Positions 42,358 to 50,766 of a DNA stretch of 64,000 nt are shown here, in pieces (positions within the stretch are counted from its first letter, which is position 1; every line of letters begins with the position of its first letter). The notes beneath the pieces were generated by a model, which did no database searches, was not told the DNA's origin, and worked only from the letters and a program-made list of their open reading frames with translations. A program made the translations under genes and the position numbers. Source of the DNA: Thiosulfatihalobacter marinus (lineage in GTDB: Bacteria; Pseudomonadota; Alphaproteobacteria; Rhodobacterales; Rhodobacteraceae); assembly GCF_016019955.1 (NCBI RefSeq), contig NZ_JAECRZ010000005.1:124001-188000 (forward strand), read 5' to 3'.

Positions 42358-45267
42358 ATGTGCGCCGACACGCCTGAATACAAAGACACGCTGAACCTGC
42401 CGAAAACCGATTTCCCGATGCGCGCGGGCCTGCCCAAGCGCGAGCCGGGCTGGTTGGCGCGGTGGGAGCAGATCGGGGTTTACGACAAGCTGCGCGAGAA
42501 GCAAGGGCGCAAGCCGTTCACGTTGCATGACGGACCGCCCTATGCCAACGGGCACCTGCATATCGGCCACGCGCTGAACAAGACGATCAAGGACATGATC
42601 GTGCGCAGCCACCAGATGATGGGCTTTGACAGCCGCTACGTGCCGGGCTGGGATTGCCATGGTTTGCCGATCGAGTGGAAGATCGAGGAGCAATACCGCG
42701 CCAGGGGCAAGGACAAGGATGCGGTGGACGTGGTGGAATTCCGTCAGGAATGCCGCGCCTTCGCCGACAAATGGGTGGACATCCAGCGCGAGGAATTCAA
42801 GCGGCTGGGCGTTACCGGCAACTGGGAAAACCCCTATCTGACGATGGATTACCATGCCGAGGCGGTGATTGCCGGGGAGTTCATGAAATTCCTGATGAAC
42901 GGCACGCTGTATCAGGGCAGCAAGCCCGTGATGTGGTCGCCGGTGGAAAAGACCGCGCTGGCCGAGGCCGAGATCGAGTATCACGACCACAAGAGCCATA
43001 CGATCTGGGTGAAATTCCCCATCGTGCGCGCGGTAGAGCCGACCGGGGCGCGTTCGTCGTTGATGGGGGTGAATGTGGTGATCTGGACCACGACACCCTG
43101 GACGATTCCGTCCAACCGGGCGGTGGCGTTCAACCCCGAGCTGTCCTATGGGCTGTACAAGGTGACGGCGGCGCCCGAGGGCAATTGGGCGCAGAAGGGC
43201 GATCATTATCTTCTGGCCGACAATCTGGCCGAGGATGTGATGAAGGCGGCCAAGGTTGAAGACTACATCCGCAAGCGCGATGTGTCTGCGGCGCAGCTGG
43301 ACCTGACGATCTGTGCGCATCCGCTGCGCGGCGTCGGGGGCGGCGACGGCGAGTGGGATTACGACGTGCCGATGCTGCCCGGTGATCATGTCACCGACGA
43401 GGCCGGAACCGGGTTTGTGCATACCGCGCCCAGCCATGGGGCGGACGACTTTATCCTGGGCGTCAAGCATGGGTTGACGATGACCCATAACGTGATCGAG
43501 GACGGATCGTTCCGCGCGTCGCTGCCGCTGTTCGGGGGCGAGGTGATCATCACGGACAAGGGCAAGGAAGGCGGCGCCAATACGGCCGTGATCAACGCCC
43601 TGGCCGGGGTTGGCGCCTTGATCGCGCGGGGCCGGGTGACGCATAGCTACCCGCATTCCTGGCGCTCCAAGGCGCCGGTGATCTTTCGCAATACGCCACA
43701 ATGGTTTGCCGCCGTGGATCGCGAGATCGAGGACGGCATGGGCACCTATGGCGACACGATCCGCGAACGCGCGTTGCGCTCGATCGACGAATTGGTGACG
43801 TGGACGCCGCAGACCGGGCGCAACCGGCTGTATGCGATGATCGAAAGCCGCCCCGACTGGGTGCTGTCGCGCCAGCGGGCCTGGGGGGTGCCGCTGACCT
43901 GTTTTGTCAGGAAAGATGCGCTGCCGACCGATCCCGATTTTCTGTTGCGCGATCCGGCGGTAAATGCGCGGATCGTCGCGGCGTTCGAGGCCGATGGCGC
44001 GGATTGCTGGTATGGCGAGGGTGCGAAGGAGCGGTTCCTGGGCAGTGATTACAACGCGGATGAATGGGAGCAGGTGTTTGACGTTCTGGATGTGTGGTTC
44101 GATTCCGGTTCGACCCATGCCTTTGTGCTGCGCGACCGCGAAGACGGGACCGGGGACGGGATTGCCGATGTCTACATGGAAGGCACCGACCAGCATCGCG
44201 GCTGGTTCCATTCCTCGCTGCTGCAAGCCTGTGGCACCCGGGGGCGCGCGCCCTATCGCAACGTGGTGACGCATGGGTTCACGCTGGACGAGAAGGGCAA
44301 CAAGATGTCCAAATCGCTTGGTAATACCATCGTGCCCGAAAAGATCGTGCAGCAATATGGCGCCGATATCCTGCGGTTGTGGGTGGCGCAGACGGATTAC
44401 ACCGCCGACCAGCGGATCGGGCCGGAAATCCTGAAAGGGGTGGCGGACAGCTATCGCCGTCTTCGCAACACGATGCGGTTCATGCTGGGGTCACTGTCGG
44501 AATTTTCCGAGGCGGATCGCGTGGACGTGGCGGATATGCCCGAGCTGGAACGCTGGGTGCTGCACCGGCTGGCGGAACTGGATCACAAGGTGCGCACGGG
44601 CTATGCGTCGTTCGATTTCCAGGGTGTGTTCAGCGCGGTTTTCAACTTTGCCACGGTGGACCTGTCGTCGTTCTATTTCGATATCCGCAAGGATGTGCTG
44701 TATTGCGACGGCGATACCGCACGGCGTCGGGCGGCGCGCACGGTGCTGGATATTCTGTATCACCGACTGACGACCTGGCTGGCGCCGATCCTGGTGTTCA
44801 CCATGGAAGAGGTCTGGCTGGAGCGGTTCCCGGGCGATGACAGTTCGGTACATCTGGCGGATTTCCCGGACACGCCGGCGGATTGGCTGGACGAACCGCT
44901 GGCGGCGAAATGGGCGAAAGTGCGCGAAGTGCGCCGGGTTGTGACGGCGGCGCTGGAGGTGCAGCGCACCGACAAGGTGATCGGTGCCTCGCTGGAGGCG
45001 GCCCCGGTGGTGCATGTGCGCGACGCGGCGGTGCTGGAAGCGTTGAAGAGCGTGAAATTCGCCGATGTGTGCATCACCTCGGATGTGGCGCTGACCGGCG
45101 ATCCGATGCCGGCAGAGGCGTTTCGTCTGCCGGAAACCGAAGGCGTGGGCGTGGTGTTCGAGAAGGCGGAAGGGCAAAAATGCCAGCGCTGCTGGAAGAT
45201 CCTGCCGGATGTCGGCCGTCACGGGCATGCGGCGGTGTGCGGGCGCTGTGATGCGGCGTTGAGCTGA
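42358..45267 (+). CDS. ileS: Isoleucyl-tRNA synthetase
   Basis: A 969-residue class I synthetase that charges tRNA(Ile). The HIGH motif is in PPYANGHLHIGHALNKTIKD, KMSKS in GNKMSKSLGNTIVPEKIV. The editing domain (about residues 200-400) contains WTTTPWTIPSNRAVAFNPEL and GTGFVHTAPSHGADDF. A C-terminal zinc finger reads CQRCWKILPDVG and CGRC, as in bacterial-type IleS. Full length. The gene is preceded by 257 bases with a candidate promoter; no T-box-like structure was recognised. Confidence 0.98.
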   Translation: MCADTPEYKDTLNLPKTDFPMRAGLPKREPGWLARWEQIGVYDKLREKQGRKPFTLHDGPPYANGHLHIGHALNKTIKDMIVRSHQMMGFDSRYVPGWDCHGLPIEWKIEEQYRARGKDKDAVDVVEFRQECRAFADKWVDIQREEFKRLGVTGNWENPYLTMDYHAEAVIAGEFMKFLMNGTLYQGSKPVMWSPVEKTALAEAEIEYHDHKSHTIWVKFPIVRAVEPTGARSSLMGVNVVIWTTTPWTIPSNRAVAFNPELSYGLYKVTAAPEGNWAQKGDHYLLADNLAEDVMKAAKVEDYIRKRDVSAAQLDLTICAHPLRGVGGGDGEWDYDVPMLPGDHVTDEAGTGFVHTAPSHGADDFILGVKHGLTMTHNVIEDGSFRASLPLFGGEVIITDKGKEGGANTAVINALAGVGALIARGRVTHSYPHSWRSKAPVIFRNTPQWFAAVDREIEDGMGTYGDTIRERALRSIDELVTWTPQTGRNRLYAMIESRPDWVLSRQRAWGVPLTCFVRKDALPTDPDFLLRDPAVNARIVAAFEADGADCWYGEGAKERFLGSDYNADEWEQVFDVLDVWFDSGSTHAFVLRDREDGTGDGIADVYMEGTDQHRGWFHSSLLQACGTRGRAPYRNVVTHGFTLDEKGNKMSKSLGNTIVPEKIVQQYGADILRLWVAQTDYTADQRIGPEILKGVADSYRRLRNTMRFMLGSLSEFSEADRVDVADMPELERWVLHRLAELDHKVRTGYASFDFQGVFSAVFNFATVDLSSFYFDIRKDVLYCDGDTARRRAARTVLDILYHRLTTWLAPILVFTMEEVWLERFPGDDSSVHLADFPDTPADWLDEPLAAKWAKVREVRRVVTAALEVQRTDKVIGASLEAAPVVHVRDAAVLEALKSVKFADVCITSDVALTGDPMPAEAFRLPETEGVGVVFEKAEGQKCQRCWKILPDVGRHGHAAVCGRCDAALS

Positions 45268-45286
45268 TTGTGAGGCCGGGGGGCCA

Positions 45287-45335
45287 GGGGGGCCAGCCCC
45301 CCGGACCCCCCGGGATATTTTCGGCCAAGAGAAGA
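45287..45335 (+). repeat. Composite palindromic module, copy 2
   Basis: GGGGGGCCAGCCCCCC (45287-45302), GGA, then CCCCCCGGGATATTT (45306-45320) and TCGGCCAAGAGAAGA. The two modules are identical to those at 14955-15014 but lack the 28-base inverted repeat between them. It lies 19 bases after the ileS stop and may act as its terminator. Confidence 0.8.
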
Positions 45336-45382
45336 CAGGGCGTTTCGGTTGCCGGACGCCTTTTTCGCTGGCAGGGTGGGGC

Positions 45383-45841
45383 ATGGCACAATGTTGGATG
45401 GATAGCCCTTTGGGTGTGTTGCGCATCGTCGAGGCGGATGGTGCGATTGTGCGGCTGGATTGGGGCGGCGCGCCGGGCGTATCGGCACCGGGCGCGTTGT
45501 TGCGCGAGGCCGAGCGGCAGGTGGCGGCATATTTTGATGGCATGTTGGAGGTGTTCGATTTGCCGTTGCGGGTGCGCGGGTCGGATTTCCAGGAGGCGGT
45601 TTGTGCGGCAATCTGGGCAATACCGTTCGGCCACACGCGCAGCTATGGCGAGATCGCGGCCGATCTGGGGGCGACGGCGCAGGCGGTGGGGCAGGCTTGT
45701 GGTGGCAATCCGATCCCGATCATCATTCCGTGCCATCGGGTGATGGGCGCCAGGGGGCTGACCGGATTTTCAGGGGCTGGTGGGGTGGAGAGCAAGGTTT
45801 GGCTGTTGCGCCATGAGGGCGCGGGCGGGTTCCTGATCTAG
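45383..45841 (+). CDS. ogt: Methylated-DNA--protein-cysteine methyltransferase
   Basis: A 152-residue suicide enzyme that removes methyl groups from O6-methylguanine. The acceptor is Cys117 in IIIPCHRVMG; the DNA-binding helix-turn-helix and Arg finger lie in IPFGHTRSYGEIAADLG then ATAQAVGQACGGNP. The N-terminal domain is short, as in Ogt. Its stop overlaps that of the convergent pcs gene by four bases (45838-45841). Confidence 0.94.
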   Translation: MAQCWMDSPLGVLRIVEADGAIVRLDWGGAPGVSAPGALLREAERQVAAYFDGMLEVFDLPLRVRGSDFQEAVCAAIWAIPFGHTRSYGEIAADLGATAQAVGQACGGNPIPIIIPCHRVMGARGLTGFSGAGGVESKVWLLRHEGAGGFLI

Positions 45842-46533
45842 AGTTTCTCGCGATAGATCAGTTGTTGCGCGGCGCCGGCGACCAGCAGGTAGGCCGATGT
45901 GGCCACGAGGCCCCAATGGGCCCAGCTTTCGGGATGGAAATCGACCCAGGCGGCCCAGCCGGCAAAGAATGTCCAGGCCACTGCCATGGGAAGGGAGACC
46001 AGGCGCCAGCGCTCTGTCCGCACCGGGTGGATGAACTTGATCGGCAGGAACATCGCGATGGCCAGCACCGTGACCAGGCCGAGGCTGACCCAGAAATTCG
46101 GTTCGATCGCGAAGATCACGATCACCAGCATGTTCCAGCAGCCTGGAAAGCCGGAGAAGGAATTATCGCGTGTTTTCATGCGGGTATCGGCGAAGTAGAG
46201 CGCCGATGTGAAGGTGATGACGATGATCGCGAACCAGCCTGTCCAGCCATCCATCAGCCCGGATTTGAACAGGGCGAAGGCGGGGATGAAGACATAGGTG
46301 AGATAGTCGATGATCAGGTCGAGAAGCACGCCATCGAATTCGGGGGCGTGTTTCTTGACGTGGAAGCGGCGTGCCATCGGGCCGTCAAATCCGTCGACGA
46401 TGAAGGCGACCACGAGCCACAGAAACATGAGGCTCCATTTGTCCTCTACGGCGGCGAGCATGGCGAGCATGGCAAAAACCGCGCCGGTGGCGGTGAACAG
46501 GTGTACGGAGAGGGCGCGCGCGTGGGATGTCAT
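45838..46533 (-). CDS. pcs: Phosphatidylcholine synthase
   Basis: A 231-residue membrane enzyme that joins CDP-diacylglycerol and choline to make phosphatidylcholine in one step, a pathway typical of alphaproteobacteria. The CDP-alcohol phosphotransferase motif is DGFDGPMARRF with downstream EFDGVLLDLIID (metal-binding Asp residues). About seven membrane helices. HLFTATGAVFAMLAMLAAVE and SFSGFPGCWNMLVIVIFAIE match Pcs rather than PgsA. ATG at 46533 is taken; a TTG at 46551 would add six residues. Confidence 0.93.
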   Translation of the reverse strand: MTSHARALSVHLFTATGAVFAMLAMLAAVEDKWSLMFLWLVVAFIVDGFDGPMARRFHVKKHAPEFDGVLLDLIIDYLTYVFIPAFALFKSGLMDGWTGWFAIIVITFTSALYFADTRMKTRDNSFSGFPGCWNMLVIVIFAIEPNFWVSLGLVTVLAIAMFLPIKFIHPVRTERWRLVSLPMAVAWTFFAGWAAWVDFHPESWAHWGLVATSAYLLVAGAAQQLIYREKL

Positions 46534-46596
46534 GGGGTGTTCATGCCGCAAAAGGGAGAGTGGTGCAACGGGCGCGGAGGGTGGAATGCCTTTGGC

Positions 46597-46624
46597 AAGA
46601 GTATTTGAGGAACATTGAAAGGGC
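46597..46624 (-). repeat. GAGTATTT intergenic element, copy c
   Basis: Plus strand AAGAGTATTTGAGGAACATT then GAAAGGGC, ending 3 bases before the stop codon of the minus-strand dehydrogenase gene (46627). Same position relative to the gene end as copy b. Confidence 0.75.
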
Positions 46625-46626
46625 GA

Positions 46627-47436
46627 TCAGCGTCTTTGAGCGAGGGTGCGGAGTGTCGCCTGAACGGTTTCGGGGAGGGTGGTGTCGGACTGTGGTGGCG
46701 CCGCGTCAAGCGCGGAGGCGATATCCTTGACCAGGATGGAGATGGAATTGTCCGCGCCGTGGCCGTCGCGGGCGAACTCGATATCGTTGAAGTGGGAAGC
46801 GAACCAGTTCTGCCCGGAGGATGTGTGGATCAGGTTCAGAAGGGCTGTTTCGTCGATCCCGTTGGCATCGGCCCAGTCCAGGACGAGGCGTGTCATGGCG
46901 GTGTTGGATGCGGCGAGAAGGTTGTTGAGCACCTTGGCCTGCATGCCGCTGCCATATGGTCCCATGCGGTGAAAATGCGCGCCCATGGCATCGAACAGGG
47001 GCTGGTGGCGGTCCAGCGCGGCGCTGTCGCCGCCAAGCATGAAAGACAGCCGCGCCTGTTGTGCGGCGATGGCGGCGCCGGACATGGGCGCGTCGATCAG
47101 GGTGAGGTGGTCGGGGAGCCTGTGGCGCAGGGCGGTCACGTAGCGCGGGCTGAGGGTGGAGGAGATGATCACGGTTTGCAGATGCGGCGCGGTTGCGAGG
47201 TTTTGTGCGCCAAACAGCACGTCATCGGTTTGGGCAATGTCCCGCACCACGGTGATCAGGGTTTGCACGTGATCGGCAAAATCCGGCAGCGCGCGCATAT
47301 GTGGGGCCAGCGGGCCAAACGCGGCGGGCGGGCGCACATCGTAACCCAGTGCGTTGAACCCGGCGGCGCGAAGCGCGGCGAGCATGGGTGCGCCCATGCG
47401 GCCACATCCTGCAACGCCGATGCCGGTCAGGGACAT
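46627..47436 (-). CDS. NAD(P)-dependent oxidoreductase, 3-hydroxyisobutyrate dehydrogenase family
   Basis: A 269-residue beta-hydroxyacid dehydrogenase. The Rossmann loop GIGVAGCGRMGAPMLAAL begins the NAD(P) domain, the substrate motif is DAPMSGAAIAAQQARL, and the catalytic Lys lies in MQAKVLNNLLAASN, all in usual order. Substrate not determinable (3-hydroxyisobutyrate, tartronate semialdehyde or a related acid). It is the last gene of the yidC-MOSC-engB run; its start is 4 bases after the engB stop. Confidence 0.87.
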   Translation of the reverse strand: MSLTGIGVAGCGRMGAPMLAALRAAGFNALGYDVRPPAAFGPLAPHMRALPDFADHVQTLITVVRDIAQTDDVLFGAQNLATAPHLQTVIISSTLSPRYVTALRHRLPDHLTLIDAPMSGAAIAAQQARLSFMLGGDSAALDRHQPLFDAMGAHFHRMGPYGSGMQAKVLNNLLAASNTAMTRLVLDWADANGIDETALLNLIHTSSGQNWFASHFNDIEFARDGHGADNSISILVKDIASALDAAPPQSDTTLPETVQATLRTLAQRR

Positions 47437-47440
47437 GGGA

Positions 47441-48094
47441 TCAGTCCAGACCGGCGACGATCGCGCGCAGGGTGGCGATGCCGTCACCCTTTTCCGAGCT
47501 GGTGAGCACGATCTCGGGGAAGGCGGCGGGGTGTTTGGCGAGCTTTTCGCGGACCTGTTTCAACACCTTGTCGCGGTCTTGTGTCTTGACCTTGTCGGCC
47601 TTGGTCAGCACGGCCTGGAACGTGACGGCGGCGCTATCGAGCAGGGACATGATTTCCTCGTCGACGGATTTGATGCCGTGGCGGGTGTCGATCAGGACAA
47701 AGGCGCGGCGCAGGTTGACCCGGCCGGAGAGGTATTGTTTGAGCAGCCTTTGCCATTTTTCAACCACGGCGAGCGGCGCGTTGGCGAAGCCATAGCCGGG
47801 CAGGTCGACGAGATAGTGGCTGTCGGTCAGGGTGAAGAAATTGATTTCCTGGGTCCGCCCCGGTGTGTTGGAGGCGCGAGCCAGCCCCTTGCGTCCGGTG
47901 AGCGCGTTGATCAGGCTGGATTTGCCCACGTTGGAGCGGCCTGCGAAGCAGACCTCGATCCGGTCGGCGGGGGGCAGGCCGGACATGGCGACCACGCCTT
48001 TGAGAAACGCGCTGTTGGAGCCGTCAAACAGTTTGCGGCCCCGTTCGAGCGCGAACGGGTCGGGATCGGCGGCCAGGGGGAAGGGCAGTTGCAT
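47441..48094 (-). CDS. engB: Ribosome biogenesis GTP-binding protein EngB/YsxC
   Basis: A 217-residue Ras-like GTPase needed for 50S assembly. G1 is AGRSNVGKSSLINAL, G2 NTPGRTQEINFF, G3 DLPGYGFA, G4 LTKADK and G5 TSSEKGDG. The ATG at 48094 overlaps the MOSC gene stop by one base. yidC-engB linkage is common in bacteria; here a MOSC gene sits between. Confidence 0.96.
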   Translation of the reverse strand: MQLPFPLAADPDPFALERGRKLFDGSNSAFLKGVVAMSGLPPADRIEVCFAGRSNVGKSSLINALTGRKGLARASNTPGRTQEINFFTLTDSHYLVDLPGYGFANAPLAVVEKWQRLLKQYLSGRVNLRRAFVLIDTRHGIKSVDEEIMSLLDSAAVTFQAVLTKADKVKTQDRDKVLKQVREKLAKHPAAFPEIVLTSSEKGDGIATLRAIVAGLD

Positions 48095-48837
48095 CAAAGC
48101 ACCTTTACGCTGTCGCCGGTGGCGATCCCGCCGGATTTGGAGACCACGGCGTAGACGCCAAAGTCCTGATGGCCCAGCGCGTCGTTCAACACGCCAAGCG
48201 TGTCGGCATCGCGTTTGCCGGTATCGGGGTTTGCGGTGGTGGCCAGGCAGCGGGTGATCCGCTCTTGCACGGTAAGTTCGGCGGTGCCGATGCGCAGGGT
48301 CTTGCCCAGCCAGTCGAATTCCTCCCACGGGGCGAAACCGTCCAGCCAGATGTTGCCGCGCCAGCGTTCGGTGGAGAGGGGGCGGCCAAGCCGCCCTTCG
48401 ATCGCGCGGTGGGATGCGGTGGTGTGGATCGAGACCGAGGCGAAGGCGGTGTCGGTCATGCCGTGGTCGCCCGCGGGAACAAGCCGGGCCGAGGCGGCGC
48501 GGTCCGCTGGCATCAGCGGGCGCACCCATTGGATCAGCTTGTCACCCTGGATGGCCGGATCGAGGGTGAGATCCCACAGATCGGGGTGGCGCAGGGTGAG
48601 CCTGCCGGTGGCTTCGTCTGTTTGCGCGGTGATTGCCATGAGTGCGGGGGCTTTGGCCGCGCGGGAGAAATTGGCGCAGGGCGCCCATTTGCCGCCTGTC
48701 GTTCTGGCCTGCGCATGGGCCACGGCCCAGCGGCGATCCCCCGGGAAGGTCTGGCCTTCGTTCAGGGTGGCACGGTCCACGGGCTCGCGCCCGTGGGCCT
48801 TGATCGGATGCCGCCACAGTGCCGCGACGCGGCCCAT
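48094..48837 (-). CDS. MOSC domain protein
   Basis: A 247-residue protein with an N-terminal MOSC_N-like segment (ALWRHPIKAHGREPVDRATL, then FPGDRRWAVAHA) and a C-terminal MOSC barrel (RWRGNIWLDGFAPWEEFDWL, IGTAELTVQERITRCLATTA, NPDTGKRDAD) with the conserved Cys. MOSC proteins handle sulfur carried to molybdenum cofactor or N-hydroxylated substrates; the actual substrate is unknown. It overlaps yidC and engB by one base at each end, so it is tightly co-translated with them. Confidence 0.87.
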   Translation of the reverse strand: MGRVAALWRHPIKAHGREPVDRATLNEGQTFPGDRRWAVAHAQARTTGGKWAPCANFSRAAKAPALMAITAQTDEATGRLTLRHPDLWDLTLDPAIQGDKLIQWVRPLMPADRAASARLVPAGDHGMTDTAFASVSIHTTASHRAIEGRLGRPLSTERWRGNIWLDGFAPWEEFDWLGKTLRIGTAELTVQERITRCLATTANPDTGKRDADTLGVLNDALGHQDFGVYAVVSKSGGIATGDSVKVL

Positions 48838-50654
48838 CACTTGGTGTCCGACTTGGGCTTGCGCTTGAAGGACGACTTGATGTTGCCGAACACGTCGGGT
48901 TTGTAGCCGTGGATACGCATGATCGTGTATTGCTGCGTGAAGGTGATCACGTTGTTGGTGATCCAGTAGAGCACCAGCCCGCTGGCAAAGCTGCCGAGCA
49001 TGAACATGAAGATCCAGGGCATCCAGGCAAAGATCATCTGTTGCGTGGGATCGGTGGGCGCCGGGTTCAGTTTCTGTTGCAGCCACATGGAGATGCCCAG
49101 CAGGATCGGCAGCACGCCCAGGCTGATGATCGCGATGATCGACCCGGGATCGGGCGGCGTGAAGGGCAGCAGGCCAAACAGGTTGAGAATCGAGGAGGGA
49201 TCCGGCGAGGACAGGTCGGTGATCCAGCCGATCCAGGGTGCATGACGCAGTTCCAGGGTGACGAAGATCACCTTGTAGAGCGAAAAGAAGATCGGGATCT
49301 GGATCAGGATTGGCAGGCAGCCCGAGGCGGGGTTCACCTTTTCCTTCTTGTATAGCTCCATCATCGCCTGCTGCATCTTCTGGCGATCGCCCCCGGCCTG
49401 TTCCTTGAGCTTCTCCATTTGTGGCTGAAGCTCTTTCATCTTGGCCATGGAGGCGTAGGATTTATAGGCCAGCGGGAAGACGATGATCTTGATCGTGATG
49501 GTCAGGCCGATGATCGCCCAACCCATGTTGCCGATAATGCCGTTCAGCCAGTGCAACACGGCAAAAATCGGTTTGGTCAGGAAAAAGAACCAGCCCCAAT
49601 CGATCGAGTCGATGAACCCGGCGACACCGCTTTTGTTCTGGTAGTCACGGATGGTGGCCCATTCCTTGGCCCCGGCGAACAATTGCGACGAGGCGGAAAT
49701 GGTCTGGCCCTGCGCCACGGTTTGCGTGGGCATCACCGCCTCGGTCTGGTAGATGTCGCGGGTCTCGTCGTATTTGGCAACGGATTTGAACGCACTTCCG
49801 GGCTGGGGCACAAGCGTGGCCATCCAGTAGTGATCGGTAAAGCCGATCCAGCCGTTTTCGGAGACCTGCGTCACTTCGGCGGCCGCACCCTCGCGCGGGT
49901 CAAAGGCGAAATCGGTCATGCCGGAATACTTGGTTTCGGTCAGTTCGCCATCGGACATGGCGACCAGGCCCTCATGCAGGATGAAGAAGCTTTTGAGATC
50001 CTCAGGTTCGCCATGGCGGGCGAGGATGCCGTAAGGGGCAAGCGACACGGTGCCTGCGCCAGTGTTTTCCACAGTCTGCTTGACCGAGAACATGAAGTTC
50101 TGATCCAGCGACACGGTGCGGCGGAAGACGAGGCCGGCGCCATTGTCCCATTTCAGCGTGACAGGGGTGGATTCGGTGAGCGTGTCACCGGATTCCACCA
50201 CCCATTCGGTATTGGCGCCGGGCACCTGTTCCAGGGTTAGCCCCGCACCTGGCGCCCAGCCATAGAGCGCATAATAGGCGTTTGGCCGGTTCGATGGTTT
50301 GAGCAGCGAAACGATCGGGGCGTTTTCGTCCAGGGAAACGCGGTAATCGTTCAGTTTAAGGTCGTCTATACGTCCGCCGACCAGCGAGATCGAGCCGCTG
50401 AGCCGCGCGGTGGCGATATCGACGCGCGGCGCATCTGGCGCGGCCTGGGCATCGGTGACGGCAATTTCCGCAGGCGGCGCGGTGGACGGGGCCGTTGCGG
50501 CAGGGGCCAGAGGCGTTGTCCCGTCCGTCGCGGTGATGGCGGCGTTGGGATCCTCGACCGCCGGTTCCGGGGGAGGGAACATGACAAACCAAACCAGGAT
50601 CACGACAAAGCTGAGCGCGGTCGCGAGGATGAGGTTCTTGTTCTGATCGTCCAT
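48837..50654 (-). CDS. yidC: Membrane protein insertase YidC
   Basis: A 605-residue Oxa1-family insertase. Helix 1 is NLILATALSFVVILVWFVMF, followed by a Pro/Ala-rich linker and a large periplasmic beta domain (about residues 90-340). The core has WGWFFFLTKPIFAVLHWLNG, ELQPQMEKLKEQAGGDRQKM, VNPASGCLPILIQIPIFFSL and the last helices, with a basic C-terminal tail KRKPKSDTK. It inserts proteins alone or with SecYEG. AGGTGG precedes the ATG. rnpA is not adjacent, and yidD lies 3.4 kb away. Confidence 0.97.
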   Translation of the reverse strand: MDDQNKNLILATALSFVVILVWFVMFPPPEPAVEDPNAAITATDGTTPLAPAATAPSTAPPAEIAVTDAQAAPDAPRVDIATARLSGSISLVGGRIDDLKLNDYRVSLDENAPIVSLLKPSNRPNAYYALYGWAPGAGLTLEQVPGANTEWVVESGDTLTESTPVTLKWDNGAGLVFRRTVSLDQNFMFSVKQTVENTGAGTVSLAPYGILARHGEPEDLKSFFILHEGLVAMSDGELTETKYSGMTDFAFDPREGAAAEVTQVSENGWIGFTDHYWMATLVPQPGSAFKSVAKYDETRDIYQTEAVMPTQTVAQGQTISASSQLFAGAKEWATIRDYQNKSGVAGFIDSIDWGWFFFLTKPIFAVLHWLNGIIGNMGWAIIGLTITIKIIVFPLAYKSYASMAKMKELQPQMEKLKEQAGGDRQKMQQAMMELYKKEKVNPASGCLPILIQIPIFFSLYKVIFVTLELRHAPWIGWITDLSSPDPSSILNLFGLLPFTPPDPGSIIAIISLGVLPILLGISMWLQQKLNPAPTDPTQQMIFAWMPWIFMFMLGSFASGLVLYWITNNVITFTQQYTIMRIHGYKPDVFGNIKSSFKRKPKSDTK

Positions 50655-50766
50655 TGCGGTGGGCCACCTGTCTCTTGAAACGTTGGGGTGGTTCAACAGA
50701 GGTGCGCCCGAAAGGTCAAGGGGATTGTGGCCGATATGTGGGGCCGGACGGGTCCGATCGGCGGGT

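Noticed and set aside
42075-42437. 120-codon minus-strand frame across the ileS upstream region
   Set aside because: Overlaps ileS start and the promoter; composition not protein-like.
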